The position numbers and the translations under genes are program-made. DNA of 64,000 bases from a virus. Shown here in pieces: positions 29,569 to 38,312 of this stretch (positions are counted from its first letter, which is position 1; every line of letters starts with the position of its first letter). Below the pieces are notes generated by a model that worked only from the letters and a program-made list of their open reading frames with translations, ran no database searches and had not been told where the DNA came from. Location of the stretch: IMG/VR virus record IMGVR_UViG_3300042473_001540, positions 62,001 to 126,000 of that record; one strand, written 5' to 3'.

Positions 29569-30665
29569 AGACCAAATGACTCCCAGTTCACAATTCCAAA
29601 CCCTTGATCAGTTAATACATTTACAGCCAGTGCTCTATTACTGTCAGCTTCACTAAGCTTGTCATTTACAATTACTCTTGTACCACTTGTAACACCCATC
29701 AACAGTTGATCATACGCTATACCAATACTCTCAAGCTGTGCAACTGTGGCAGCTCTAGTACTTTCTTTTCTGGCTGTAACAAGTATAATAGTGTGCCCTT
29801 GGCTATCCCATTGGTTGAACTTTTCTCGTACACCGTGTAGTATTTTTGGCTCAACTCGCAATGCCTCACTTATGGAATGCTGATGTTGAATAAGGGTGCC
29901 GTCAATGTCGCAAAAAATTGTTTTGGGCTTGCTGCTGTAAAACTCCTTCACCTTACCCAAATACCGTGCCACATCTTCTGGAGTGCCCAACGGAATATAA
30001 ATGTTTGGAGCAACAAAATATGGGAAAATGCTTGAGCCTTGTTGAATGAGATAGTTGTAAGTTTCGCTTATGTAACACTCAGGCCGGCCGTGAAATGTAA
30101 ATTCTGACAGGAGTTTTTCTGCACTTTCTACAAAATCACAGCCGCGTTTCCAATAGTGAAAACCAATTAGTGCATCATCTGAGATGGGATTTTTCTCCAC
30201 AACCTGTACTACTCGACTGTTTTTGATCTCAGCAAAGCTGTTCTTGGGATCCCTTTCTTTGTGAAGCACAACTGCCCCATCAACTCCGGTATCGCTTGTA
30301 AATTTTAAAAACTCTCGAGGATCCCAATTGATGATTTGATCGCAATTATAAATCACTAGCGGCTCATTGTTGTTGATAAACTCTCGAGCACACAATGCTG
30401 TTTGGCTGGCACCATTTGTGACACGATCTATTTCAATTATCTCACATTCAGGGCGTAGTTGCTTCAATAGACTGTTCAGCTGGTGTGAATATGCTGGGTT
30501 CTCATATTTGCGTGTTACAAAAATAAATTTTCCATCAACATCAAAGCTTTTGATGCTATGCTCAATCAGTGTGCGAGAGTTAACCTCAATAAGCGGTTTA
30601 GGCTCTTGTATCCCAATGTTGGAAAATCTAGAGCCCAACCCTGCCATTGGTATGAGAATATTCAT
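29565..30665 (-). CDS. Bifunctional sugar nucleotidyltransferase - HAD phosphatase
   Basis: 366 residues. N-terminal nucleotidyltransferase (1-~235): M-A-G-L-G-S-R-F (7-14), K-P-L-I-E-V (23-28), N-C-D-Q (107-110), E-K-N-P. C-terminal HAD domain (~248-366): C-D-I-D-G-T-L (252-258) with nucleophile D253 and general acid D255, V-T-A-R-K (296-300), N-D-K (334-336). Would activate a sugar phosphate with NTP and dephosphorylate a related intermediate. The fusion of both activities recalls pathways for nucleotide-activated heptose or pseudaminic-like sugars. Ribosome site AAGGA 6 nt before ATG; a small palindrome (CTACAA/TTGTAG) lies just upstream. Confidence 0.85.
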   Translation of the reverse strand: MNILIPMAGLGSRFSNIGIQEPKPLIEVNSRTLIEHSIKSFDVDGKFIFVTRKYENPAYSHQLNSLLKQLRPECEIIEIDRVTNGASQTALCAREFINNNEPLVIYNCDQIINWDPREFLKFTSDTGVDGAVVLHKERDPKNSFAEIKNSRVVQVVEKNPISDDALIGFHYWKRGCDFVESAEKLLSEFTFHGRPECYISETYNYLIQQGSSIFPYFVAPNIYIPLGTPEDVARYLGKVKEFYSSKPKTIFCDIDGTLIQHQHSISEALRVEPKILHGVREKFNQWDSQGHTIILVTARKESTRAATVAQLESIGIAYDQLLMGVTSGTRVIVNDKLSEADSNRALAVNVLTDQGFGIVNWESFGL

Positions 30666-30706
30666 GACTGATCCTTATCTACAAAATAAATTGTAGTGGA
30701 TGTCAG

Positions 30707-31378
30707 CTATCTATCAAATATTCGGCCCAGTTGATCTGCCGTTTGTTTCACAATGTCTTCGTTATTACGTACTTGAGCAGCAGGAGTGGGCTCTGTATAG
30801 TCAACACCAACAAAGCCCAAAAGGTCACCATTATTTGAGAAAAATGCACAACGGGTTATGTGCAATGCTGCTCTGGATTCATAATACCAATAGAGTGCAC
30901 TATCTGGTCGAGCATTGATATTGGTCAAACTCACGCATTTTCTCTTGAGAAATTCAGTACTCATGTTGGTGATCAAACTGCTGGGCAGCCTTTGCCCAAA
31001 GTTCATGATCCTATTGGTACCAGGTTTAATTACTTCGTGAGTATTTGTGTGGAAAATAAATGGCACATTATTGGGGCTAGGAATACCATTGTGAAATCGG
31101 AAAATATATGCACGGTTGGAATTGGTAGTTGTAAGTATTTGATTTAGTGATTGATTGGCTGCTGTATCCACTGCAACGCTGACTTGTAATTCTCTTGCAA
31201 AGTTGTTCATGCTGTTACTGCGTTGCCAAAGATCAATCACAGGTTGAAAATGAAAAGCAACAATGTAGCTGGTGCTTATCATGCACAGCAGGCAGAAAAT
31301 CACAAACAAATGCCACAGCATCTTCAAGGGATGAACCGTTCGAAAATATGATATTAGGACGCGAGCAATATCAGACAT
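30707..31378 (-). CDS. Membrane-anchored protein with GAF/PAS-like outer domain
   Basis: 223 residues. One membrane helix (~19-42) with a short basic N-terminus, then a ~180-residue domain with F-R-F-H-N-G, I-x-P-G-T-N and G-D-L-L-G-F-V-G-V-D-Y, a strand pattern like GAF or PAS sensor folds. Type II topology would put the domain outside the inner membrane. In some T4-like genomes similar proteins are unassigned; a lysis-timing or exclusion role is possible but not shown. First gene of the minus-strand sugar block, divergent from dnaJ. Confidence 0.55.
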   Translation of the reverse strand: MSDIARVLISYFRTVHPLKMLWHLFVIFCLLCMISTSYIVAFHFQPVIDLWQRSNSMNNFARELQVSVAVDTAANQSLNQILTTTNSNRAYIFRFHNGIPSPNNVPFIFHTNTHEVIKPGTNRIMNFGQRLPSSLITNMSTEFLKRKCVSLTNINARPDSALYWYYESRAALHITRCAFFSNNGDLLGFVGVDYTEPTPAAQVRNNEDIVKQTADQLGRIFDR

Positions 31379-31443
31379 GTAATTTTCCCATCAACATATT
31401 TACAAAGTTTTGTGTGTTCAATAAGTTGCTAGTTTTTCCTGCA

Positions 31444-31472
31444 TTGACAAGGCAGCAATATAAAAATATAAT
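31444..31472 (+). promoter_or_regulatory. Consensus sigma-70 promoter for the dnaJ-clpA unit
   Basis: TTGACA (31444-31449), exactly 17 nt, TATAAT (31467-31472): perfect on both boxes and spacing. The expected start is about 31479, the A of the ATG, so the message would be leaderless. Indicates early transcription by unmodified host RNA polymerase. Confidence 0.85.
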
Positions 31473-31478
31473 ATACAT

Positions 31479-32336
31479 ATGAAAGATTATTATAGTATCC
31501 TTGCCGTGCAAGAAAATGCAACTCAAGATGAGTTGAAAAAGGCTTATCGCACACTTGCAATGCAGTATCATCCAGACCGTAACAAAAGCAGTGAATCTGA
31601 GAGTAAATTCAAAGAGATCAATGAGGCTTATGATACTCTAGGTAACGAAGACAAGCGTCAAGCTTACGATCAGCAACGCAAGTTTGGTGGAAGTCAGCCA
31701 GGTGGATTCCATTTTGAATTCCGTGGAGGAGGATCACCCTTTGGTGATATTTTTGAACAAATCTTCCGAGGTCAAGGATTTGACCACTTTAGCCAACGAC
31801 CAAGTCGTAATCCTGACACGCAAGTTCAGTTGAATATAACCTTGGAAGAAGCGTTCACAGGAAAAAGTGTACCAATTCAATTTACTGATAGTGCTGGCCA
31901 AAACATCAATTTAGTTGTGAACATACCTGCAGGTATTGATAGTGGGTATAGGTTACGATATGCTGGCAACGGTAGCCGAACACATGCCAATTTAGCACCT
32001 GGAGATTTGTATATTACTGTGTTTGTTACGCCGCACTCTGTGTTCGAGAGGAGTGGGCCTCATTTGTTGACTACACTGAAGGCCAACATTTGGGAAACAT
32101 TAGTGGGGGTTGACAAGCTTGTTAGTGTGATTGAAGGCGGTGCAGTTTCCATGAAAGTCCCGCCTTTGTCCAAAGATCAAACTCTACTTAACGTCAAAGG
32201 CAAGGGCATGCCGCTCAGTAGTAATAGTTCTTCACGTGGTGACCTCATGGTCAGACTCCATGTAGAGCTGCCACAAAAGCTGGATCAAGATCAGCTTGAT
32301 GCCATTTCAAAATGGGCACACCCCCAAACATCTTAA
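31479..32336 (+). CDS. dnaJ: DnaJ/CbpA-type co-chaperone
   Basis: 285 residues. J domain 1-~65 with the H-P-D tripeptide (31-33) that triggers DnaK ATP hydrolysis, a Gly/Phe-rich linker (~67-115), then the beta-sandwich C-terminal substrate-binding domains (D-T-Q-V-Q-L-N-I-T-L-E-E-A-F-T-G, G-D-L-Y-I-T-V). No zinc-finger CxxCxGxG repeats, so it is CbpA/class II like. No dnaK in the window; host DnaK is the presumed partner. First gene of the operon with clpA. Confidence 0.9.
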   Translation: MKDYYSILAVQENATQDELKKAYRTLAMQYHPDRNKSSESESKFKEINEAYDTLGNEDKRQAYDQQRKFGGSQPGGFHFEFRGGGSPFGDIFEQIFRGQGFDHFSQRPSRNPDTQVQLNITLEEAFTGKSVPIQFTDSAGQNINLVVNIPAGIDSGYRLRYAGNGSRTHANLAPGDLYITVFVTPHSVFERSGPHLLTTLKANIWETLVGVDKLVSVIEGGAVSMKVPPLSKDQTLLNVKGKGMPLSSNSSSRGDLMVRLHVELPQKLDQDQLDAISKWAHPQTS

Positions 32337-32358
32337 ATCTTTCACCAGGACAGCACAT

Positions 32359-34665
32359 ATGAAAGAGCCCTTTAATTCAAAAAATGATTTTGAGCAAGTA
32401 ATAAATCGAAGTTACTCTATTGCAATAAAACATCATCACGAATATGTGGTGGTAGAGCATGTGCTGATAGCACTATTGGAATTTCAAGACATTGACACCA
32501 TGTTAACAGCCTTGGGTTGTTCTCCAAAAAAGCTCAAAGCTGATGTAGTCAGTTATCTCAAAGATTCCAAATATCATAGTATTGTGCCTGACGGAGTGTA
32601 TCAACCCAAATACACCTCCACACTGATGAGTGTAATCAAGCAAGCCAAAGCGCAAAGCTTGTTCATGGGCAAAACTGTTATGAACAGTGTGGACATGTTG
32701 CTGGCACTTTACAATGCAGAACAAAGTTGGGCTGTGTATTTTTTACAAAAACACAACATCAACAAAAGCAATATCACCTCGTATCTTACACAAAATAGTC
32801 AAGAAACGGATGAGATGGGCATGAGTGAAGACGATGCAAGAATGGTGTTGTTTCAATTTGCCACCAATTTAAATCAACGTGCCAAACAGGGCAAGATCAC
32901 TGCACTTATTGGTAGAGACACTGATGTTGATCAACTAGTTGAAACGCTGGCCCGAAAACTCAAGAACAATGTTATACTTGTGGGCCATCCAGGGGTAGGC
33001 AAAACACAACTTGTGGAAGGACTTGCCAAGAGAATAGTGGAACAAACCGTGCCAAAAGTTCTTTTGAATCAAGAAATCTGGAGCTTGGATATCAATAGCA
33101 TTGTTGCTGGGACCAAATATCGTGGCGACTTTGAAGACAGAATGAAAAACATTATTACGGCGTTAAAAAGTTTGCCCAATGTTATTATTTTCATTGATGA
33201 AATTCATATGATTATGGGTGCTGGCGGCAACAGCAGCAATGCAATGGATGCAGCCAATATTCTCAAGCCAGCGTTGGGTCGGGGAGAAATTCGCACTATT
33301 GGTTCCACAACATATGACGAATATCGGAAGTATTTTGAAAAGGATCGAGCACTACTTCGGCGTTTTGAGAAACAAGATGTAGTTGAGCCCAGTGTAAGTG
33401 ATGCTAAAAAAGTAATTCAAGGATTGATCAAAACTTTTGAAAAGTTTCACAATGTAACTTATGCACCAGGATGTGCAGAGGCAGCAGTTGATCTCAGTGT
33501 AAAATATATTTTCAACAAGTATCTGCCAGATAAGGCAATTGATTTGATTGATGCAGCTGGTGCAACAGTGAAAATCAAAGGAAAAACCAAAAAGGTTGTT
33601 CAAGTAGAGAATATTGAACAACAAGTTTGTAGGATTGCCAAAGTCAGCCTTGAAAACTTGGAAACATCTGAGAGTAATAAATTATCTACTCTAGATAATG
33701 ATCTCAAAAAAGTAATTTACGGCCAAGACACAGCAGTAGACACTCTTGTTGATGCAGTGTATTTGGCTTATAGTGGACTACGAGAACAAAACAAAACACT
33801 GGGAAGCTTCTTGTTCACAGGGCCAAGTGGTGTGGGCAAGACTGAACTGGCCAAGATGTTAGCAGACAAACTGGGTTATAGTTTTGTTCGCTTTGACATG
33901 AGCGAGTTTCAAGAAAAACATTCTGTTGCTAGATTTATTGGCAGTCCCCCTGGATATGTGGGTTACAGCGACGGCAGTGCTGGCAGTGGTGCTCTTATCA
34001 ACGCACTAGAGCAAACACCCAGTTGTGTGCTGCTGTGTGACGAAGTGGAAAAAGCTCATCCTGATGTATTGAATGTTTTTCTGCAAGCGATGGATCAAGG
34101 CAGCATCACAAGCCAAAATCAAAAAACAGTGAGTTTGAAAAATGCAATCTTGATTTTTACCAGTAATCTTGGTGCTGTGGAAATGGAAAAGCATAGTATT
34201 GGCTTTGGTGCTACCAAAAACAGTGATGCAGACAAAGAAGCTGTAAAACAATTTTTCCGTCCAGAGTTCAGGAATCGATTGGATGCAGTAGTGCCATTTG
34301 GTGCGTTGAACAAAGAAACCATGCAGAAAGTTGTTATCAAATTCATTCAACAACTGAATCAAGCTTCACAAAGCAAAAATGTGTGTGTAGTAGTTGATCC
34401 TGATGCGCAAGAATGGTTGGTGAAGAATGGTTTTGACCCTTCGATGGGAGCTAGGCCTTTGAGTCGGGTAATTGACAACCATATCAAAAAGCCCATGAGC
34501 CGCCAGATGTTATTTGGAAAGTTGAAGTCAGGAGGAAGAGTGTTAGTTACACTTGATGCAGCAGCACATAAGCTGAAATTGGAATTTTTAGGCACAGTAT
34601 GTAGTCTCCCCACAGGCCCAAATGAGGCCTTTAATGAAAACAACTCAGAGGTGTCTGCGCAATGA
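32359..34665 (+). CDS. clpA: ClpA-type AAA+ unfoldase with ClpP-docking IGF loop
   Basis: 768 residues from ATG 32359 (AGGA upstream), which aligns the Clp N-domain (H-E-Y-V-V-V-E-H-V-L-I-A-L-L). Two AAA+ modules: Walker A1 G-H-P-G-V-G-K-T (209-216), Walker B I-F-I-D-E-I-H; Walker A2 G-P-S-G-V-G-K-T (488-495), L-L-C-D-E-V-E-K. No ClpB middle coiled coil is visible between them. At 614-616, I-G-F stands where E. coli ClpA has I-G-L at 617-619, the tripeptide that docks into ClpP. No clpP gene here, so it could recruit host ClpP and redirect proteolysis (inference). Stop overlaps the next gene by ATGA. Confidence 0.92.
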   Translation: MKEPFNSKNDFEQVINRSYSIAIKHHHEYVVVEHVLIALLEFQDIDTMLTALGCSPKKLKADVVSYLKDSKYHSIVPDGVYQPKYTSTLMSVIKQAKAQSLFMGKTVMNSVDMLLALYNAEQSWAVYFLQKHNINKSNITSYLTQNSQETDEMGMSEDDARMVLFQFATNLNQRAKQGKITALIGRDTDVDQLVETLARKLKNNVILVGHPGVGKTQLVEGLAKRIVEQTVPKVLLNQEIWSLDINSIVAGTKYRGDFEDRMKNIITALKSLPNVIIFIDEIHMIMGAGGNSSNAMDAANILKPALGRGEIRTIGSTTYDEYRKYFEKDRALLRRFEKQDVVEPSVSDAKKVIQGLIKTFEKFHNVTYAPGCAEAAVDLSVKYIFNKYLPDKAIDLIDAAGATVKIKGKTKKVVQVENIEQQVCRIAKVSLENLETSESNKLSTLDNDLKKVIYGQDTAVDTLVDAVYLAYSGLREQNKTLGSFLFTGPSGVGKTELAKMLADKLGYSFVRFDMSEFQEKHSVARFIGSPPGYVGYSDGSAGSGALINALEQTPSCVLLCDEVEKAHPDVLNVFLQAMDQGSITSQNQKTVSLKNAILIFTSNLGAVEMEKHSIGFGATKNSDADKEAVKQFFRPEFRNRLDAVVPFGALNKETMQKVVIKFIQQLNQASQSKNVCVVVDPDAQEWLVKNGFDPSMGARPLSRVIDNHIKKPMSRQMLFGKLKSGGRVLVTLDAAAHKLKLEFLGTVCSLPTGPNEAFNENNSEVSAQ

Positions 34666-34979
34666 ACAAAACATCAGCTATTCAAAGCTTGTGCCAAAAA
34701 GGATTGATAAGCAAAGGCACAGTCATAGGGGTTGCTGAGTCAGCATCCTCTAGAGTCTATCATAGATTTGTAGTTGCACATGCTATACTTGCGCCCTGTG
34801 TAAAAATTACAGGAGTGCATACACAAAACAACAGCAGTCTTGACTTGGATATCAACAAGATTGTGGAAGTGGATGGCATGGGGCTAGATCGCTATCTGCA
34901 ACATGCAGATCTTGACGCCAATGGCCTACAAATCAATCGTGGAAAAAAGCGTGGCAGAAGGCCAAAAAACAGAGGATAA
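34662..34979 (+). CDS. Small basic phage protein with AT-hook-like tail
   Basis: 105 residues, ATG in the ATGA overlap with clpA. The first ~80 residues are a small beta-rich domain with V-E-V-D-G-M; the end K-K-R-G-R-R-P-K-N-R resembles an AT-hook (R-G-R-P core). I recall similar proteins in T4-like phages with no assigned role. DNA minor-groove binding is a reasonable guess. Confidence 0.6.
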   Translation: MNKTSAIQSLCQKGLISKGTVIGVAESASSRVYHRFVVAHAILAPCVKITGVHTQNNSSLDLDINKIVEVDGMGLDRYLQHADLDANGLQINRGKKRGRRPKNRG

Positions 34980-34982
34980 ATA
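34975..34982 (+). promoter_or_regulatory. T4-type late promoter core
   Basis: GATAAATA followed by C, 21 nt before ATG 35004. It overlaps the stop codon of the upstream gene. Confidence 0.5.
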
Positions 34983-35003
34983 CTCTAATCAAGGACCTTA
35001 TAA

Positions 35004-35180
35004 ATGGCACAAATAGCCTGTCAAACTATTTCAATTTCCATCAGCAAACTTATCAAGGATGATGAACAACTGGCTAGTGTGCTCTCTTCTGAGCAGCTTT
35101 TGGCATTGTTTGAAAGCTTGCCCAGTGTTGTAGAGCAGCTACTTGAAGACAGTAAACTGGTTATTGAAGTCTCTATTTGA
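35004..35180 (+). CDS. Small acidic helical protein
   Basis: 58 residues, ATG at 35004 behind a late promoter. Sequence begins M-A-Q-I-A-C-Q-T-I and is then mostly helical: K-D-D-E-Q-L-A-S-V-L, E-Q-L-L-A-L-F-E-S-L, V-V-E-Q-L-L-E-D. No family recognised. It ends just before the inverted repeat and late promoter of the next gene. Confidence 0.55.
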   Translation: MAQIACQTISISISKLIKDDEQLASVLSSEQLLALFESLPSVVEQLLEDSKLVIEVSI

Positions 35181-35181
35181 C

Positions 35182-35227
35182 CTTTCCATAAATATCGACA
35201 AATCAATTGTTGAGAAATTATGGAAAG
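35182..35227 (+). promoter_or_regulatory. Inverted repeat spanning a late promoter and a start codon
   Basis: CTTTCCATAA (35182-35191) and TTATGGAAAG (35218-35227) are perfect inverse complements; the left arm runs into the late promoter CATAAATA (35187-35194) and the right arm contains ATG 35220. Same layout as at 20095-20151. Confidence 0.65.
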
Positions 35228-35927
35228 TCTTGTCTTATTACCAACTACTAGCGGTAAGGTCAATGTAACTGGCGAAAAGCAAAAAGGCGCAGGCTACACC
35301 AATTTTCTTGGCGGTAGTCATACAGTAGCCCTAACGTTAACAAATTTTACAGGCCGGATTTTAATTCAAGCCTCGTTGGCAGATAATCCAGTTGAACAAG
35401 ACTGGTTTCCTGTTTATCTACAGTCAGACCTGCCTTATGTACAATTCCCTAGAGATTTGTTCAATCCCAGTGGCCTATTTGGTGGGGACACCGGCAGCTT
35501 TGCATATACATTTGTAGGCAATTATGTTTGGGTAAGAGCTGTTGTAAGCAGAGATTATTTGACTCCAGCACCTATTGACGACAGCACGGTTGGCAGTGTT
35601 TCTGAAATACTTTTGAACTTTGGTGCCCTGAGTCCTGGATTTATCCCCAAAGGCCCCATACAAGGTCCCACCGGTCCTGCTGGCCCTCCTGGGTCTGCCC
35701 CAGTCACCAGCTTCCAAATGCCGTTTTCATCTCAAAATATTGTGACCGATGTGTTGACCGTTGTTCATGGCCTTGCACAGAGACTTGTGTTTGTTCAAGT
35801 ATATGACACCAACTACCAACTGGTAAATCCCACAACAATAACCTTAATTGATGAGATGACTTGCCAATTGAATTTATCTGGGCAAGTGCCTATTTCTGGA
35901 GTTTGGTATGTTTTGGTGTCTAAATGA
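35220..35927 (+). CDS. Virion protein with short collagen stretch and shared C-terminal domain
   Basis: 235 residues. N-terminal ~130 residues resemble a beta-sandwich (T-V-A-L-T-L-T-N-F-T-G-R-I-L-I-Q-A-S-L, W-F-P-V-Y-L). A short collagen segment G-P-T-G-P-A-G-P-P-G (~147-158) links to a ~70-residue C-terminal domain similar to that of the protein at 639-1064 (V-V-H-G-L-A-Q, V-F-V-Q-V, final W-Y-V-L-V). Probably a small fibre or decoration protein made late. Confidence 0.7.
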   Translation: MESLVLLPTTSGKVNVTGEKQKGAGYTNFLGGSHTVALTLTNFTGRILIQASLADNPVEQDWFPVYLQSDLPYVQFPRDLFNPSGLFGGDTGSFAYTFVGNYVWVRAVVSRDYLTPAPIDDSTVGSVSEILLNFGALSPGFIPKGPIQGPTGPAGPPGSAPVTSFQMPFSSQNIVTDVLTVVHGLAQRLVFVQVYDTNYQLVNPTTITLIDEMTCQLNLSGQVPISGVWYVLVSK

Positions 35928-35948
35928 CAAACATATGTGGTGTAAAAT

Positions 35949-36278
35949 ATGAGAGCTAAAGAATTTATTCGAGAATTTACTGTAAATGTGCCTGTTACAA
36001 TCAACATCCCCTTGGGCGATGTGTTGAAAGCGCAAGCTGACAGTGATGTGATAAATCCTGGAGTGCGTTATGGTGAAGAGGGCGATGCCAAGTGGAGTCC
36101 ACCACTCCAACAACACCTTGACACTGTAAAAGACAGCGTGGGGCCCACAACTGAAGATCCCACTGTGATAAACCCAGAGGATGATTTTCATACACCTCAA
36201 CAGTCCAATATCTCAAAAATTACAGCAAAAAAAGATTTCATACCAACTGTAAGTATCAAACCCTCTATTTTGGGTTGA
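35949..36278 (+). CDS. Hypothetical protein beginning MRAKEFI
   Basis: 109 residues. The opening M-R-A-K-E-F-I-R-E-F is a peptide I have seen at the N-terminus of several unrelated T4-like marine phage virion proteins, perhaps an assembly or processing tag. The rest is polar, Pro/Asp-rich and probably disordered. No domain recognised. Confidence 0.5.
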   Translation: MRAKEFIREFTVNVPVTINIPLGDVLKAQADSDVINPGVRYGEEGDAKWSPPLQQHLDTVKDSVGPTTEDPTVINPEDDFHTPQQSNISKITAKKDFIPTVSIKPSILG

Positions 36279-36285
36279 AGCTCTT

Positions 36286-38298
36286 GTGACTCAAATTCGT
36301 AAAATTTGGACCAGCAAGTTCACAAATGATATAAATGAGTATGTTGGTCGCGATGGGGAGATATTCTACGCAAGCGGGGAAGTTGAGTTACGTTTTTCTG
36401 ACGGCGTAACTCCTGGTGGGTTACCATTTACCCCTGGCGGTGGAGGGGGTACTGGCACAACTGGCGCACAAGGACCCACTGGGCCAACAGGGGCAAGAGG
36501 CATTAGTGGTTATTCTGGGGTAAGCACCCTTGGCTCAACTGGACCAACTGGGCCCAACAGTGCTAGTGGTTATTCTGGGATATCAGGTTACTCAGGCGAG
36601 TCTGGAACAAGCGGCTACTCTGGCAGCGGAGTATCAGGCTACTCTGGTCAAGGTGGTTATTCAGGAACTTCAGGAAAATCTGGAGAATCTGGGTATTCTG
36701 GTGCCAGTGGGTATTCTGGTGCCAGTGGGTATTCTGGTGCCAGTGGGTATTCAAGTGAGTCTGGCCGGTCAGGTTACTCTGGTGAAAGTGGTTATTCTGG
36801 CAGTGGAGTATCAGGCTACTCTGGAGAGAGTGGGTACTCTGGAGAGAGTGGGTACTCTGGAGAGAGTGGGTACTCTGGAGAGAGTGGTTATTCAGGTTAT
36901 TCAGGTTACTCTGGTTATTCAGGTTACTCTGGTTATTCAGGTTATTCTGGAGAGAGTGGTTATTCAGGTTATTCTGGAGAGAGTGGTTATTCTGGGATAT
37001 CAGGTGAGTCAGGCTATTCTGGAGAGTCAGGTGTCTCTGGATATTCTGCCTATTCAGGATACTCTGGAGAGAGTGGTTATTCAGGGGCATCAGGTGAGTC
37101 TGGCTATTCAGGAGAGAGCGGATATTCTGGAGGCAGCGGAACTAGTGGAACTAGTGGTGTAAGTGGATGGAGCGGCACAAGTGGAACTAGTGGATGGAGC
37201 GGCACAAGTGGAACTAGTGGATGGAGCGGCACAAGTGGAACCAGTGGATGGAGCGGCACAAGTGGAACTAGTGGAACAAGTGGCACAAGCGGCTGGAGTG
37301 GCACAAGTGGAACTAGTGGATGGAGCGGAACAAGCGGCTTTAGTGGTGTCAGCGGAACTAGTGGGTTCAGCGGAACTAGCGGAGCAAGCGGCTTTAGTGG
37401 TGTCAGCGGAGCAAGCGGCTTTAGTGGTGTCAGCGGATTCAGTGGAGCAACTGGCTTAATAGGACCTACTGGTAGTGGCGCAACTGGTGCAACTGGCACC
37501 CCAGGTGTAACAGGTGTAACAGGACCAACAGGTCCTGTTGGTCCTGCGTCTACATTAGCAGCTAGTTCTTACATTTTAACTGCTATCTTAACAAGTGATC
37601 AAACAGTTGCTAGCGCAAGTACGTTAGTTTTACCCTTAGCTGATTATTATGATCCACAAAACTGGTGGAACGCCAGCACATATACATTCAAACCAACTGT
37701 TGCAGGTTATTATAATTTAAGTTTCGGTGTTTGGGTCAGTGCAGCGTCTGTGGCAACTAATCAATATAACGGCCAGATACTTAAAAACTCTGGAACTATA
37801 TTAATTGCCCAAGTTCAAACTGTAACGTCTACGGGAATTTCACTTGGTGGCAGCAAAGTTGTTTACTTCAATGGATCTACTGACTCTGCTCAAGTTACTG
37901 CCTTTAACGGTACCGGAAGTAATGTTACAGTGCAATATGGCACTGCTGACGGTCCAGGAACTTGGCTTTCAGCACATTTAATTGCATATGGCGCTGATGG
38001 AGTAACAGGACCTACAGGCGCTAGCGGAACTAGTGGCGTAAGTGGATGGAGTGGCACAAGTGGCTGGAGTGGCACCTCTGGGTTCAGTGGATTCAGTGGC
38101 ACAAGTGGATTCAGTGGCACAAGTGGATTCAGTGGAACAAGCGGCTTTAGTGGTGTCAGCGGAACTAGTGGCACAAGCGGCTTCAGCGGAGCAAGCGGCT
38201 GTAGTGGTGTCAGCGGCTTTAGCGGAACTAGTGGATTCAGTGGCGGAGCAGGTGTTACTACAGGCAAAGCTATTGCGATGGCAATTGTTTTTGGATAA
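36286..38298 (+). CDS. Gly-X-Ser collagen-like fibre with C1q-like insert
   Basis: 670 residues, GTG start. Residues 1-~50 form a fibre attachment domain (R-K-I-W-x-S-K-F, G-E-I-F-Y-A, L-R-F-S-D-G-V-T-P-G-G). Then ~360 residues of triplets in which the third position is nearly always Ser: G-Y-S/G-E-S first, then G-T-S/G-W-S/G-F-S. Residues ~421-570 look like a C1q/TNF-type jelly roll (F-K-P-T-V-A-G-Y-Y-N-L-S, Q-N-W-W). A second Gly-X-Ser run follows to the end. Gly-X-Ser without proline is unlikely to make a stable collagen helix, so another fold is possible. Confidence 0.8.
   Translation: MTQIRKIWTSKFTNDINEYVGRDGEIFYASGEVELRFSDGVTPGGLPFTPGGGGGTGTTGAQGPTGPTGARGISGYSGVSTLGSTGPTGPNSASGYSGISGYSGESGTSGYSGSGVSGYSGQGGYSGTSGKSGESGYSGASGYSGASGYSGASGYSSESGRSGYSGESGYSGSGVSGYSGESGYSGESGYSGESGYSGESGYSGYSGYSGYSGYSGYSGYSGESGYSGYSGESGYSGISGESGYSGESGVSGYSAYSGYSGESGYSGASGESGYSGESGYSGGSGTSGTSGVSGWSGTSGTSGWSGTSGTSGWSGTSGTSGWSGTSGTSGTSGTSGWSGTSGTSGWSGTSGFSGVSGTSGFSGTSGASGFSGVSGASGFSGVSGFSGATGLIGPTGSGATGATGTPGVTGVTGPTGPVGPASTLAASSYILTAILTSDQTVASASTLVLPLADYYDPQNWWNASTYTFKPTVAGYYNLSFGVWVSAASVATNQYNGQILKNSGTILIAQVQTVTSTGISLGGSKVVYFNGSTDSAQVTAFNGTGSNVTVQYGTADGPGTWLSAHLIAYGADGVTGPTGASGTSGVSGWSGTSGWSGTSGFSGFSGTSGFSGTSGFSGTSGFSGVSGTSGTSGFSGASGCSGVSGFSGTSGFSGGAGVTTGKAIAMAIVFG
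36580..37450 (+). repeat. Gly-X-Ser coding repeat
   Basis: Runs of 18-bp units (GGTTATTCTGGAGAGAGT type), then units coding G-W-S-G-T-S and G-F-S-G-V-S. Several units are identical at DNA level (36826-36880), which implies recent tandem duplication. A shorter run is at 38020-38250. Confidence 0.85.
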
Positions 38299-38312
38299 GG
38301 ATTTAAAAAGTT

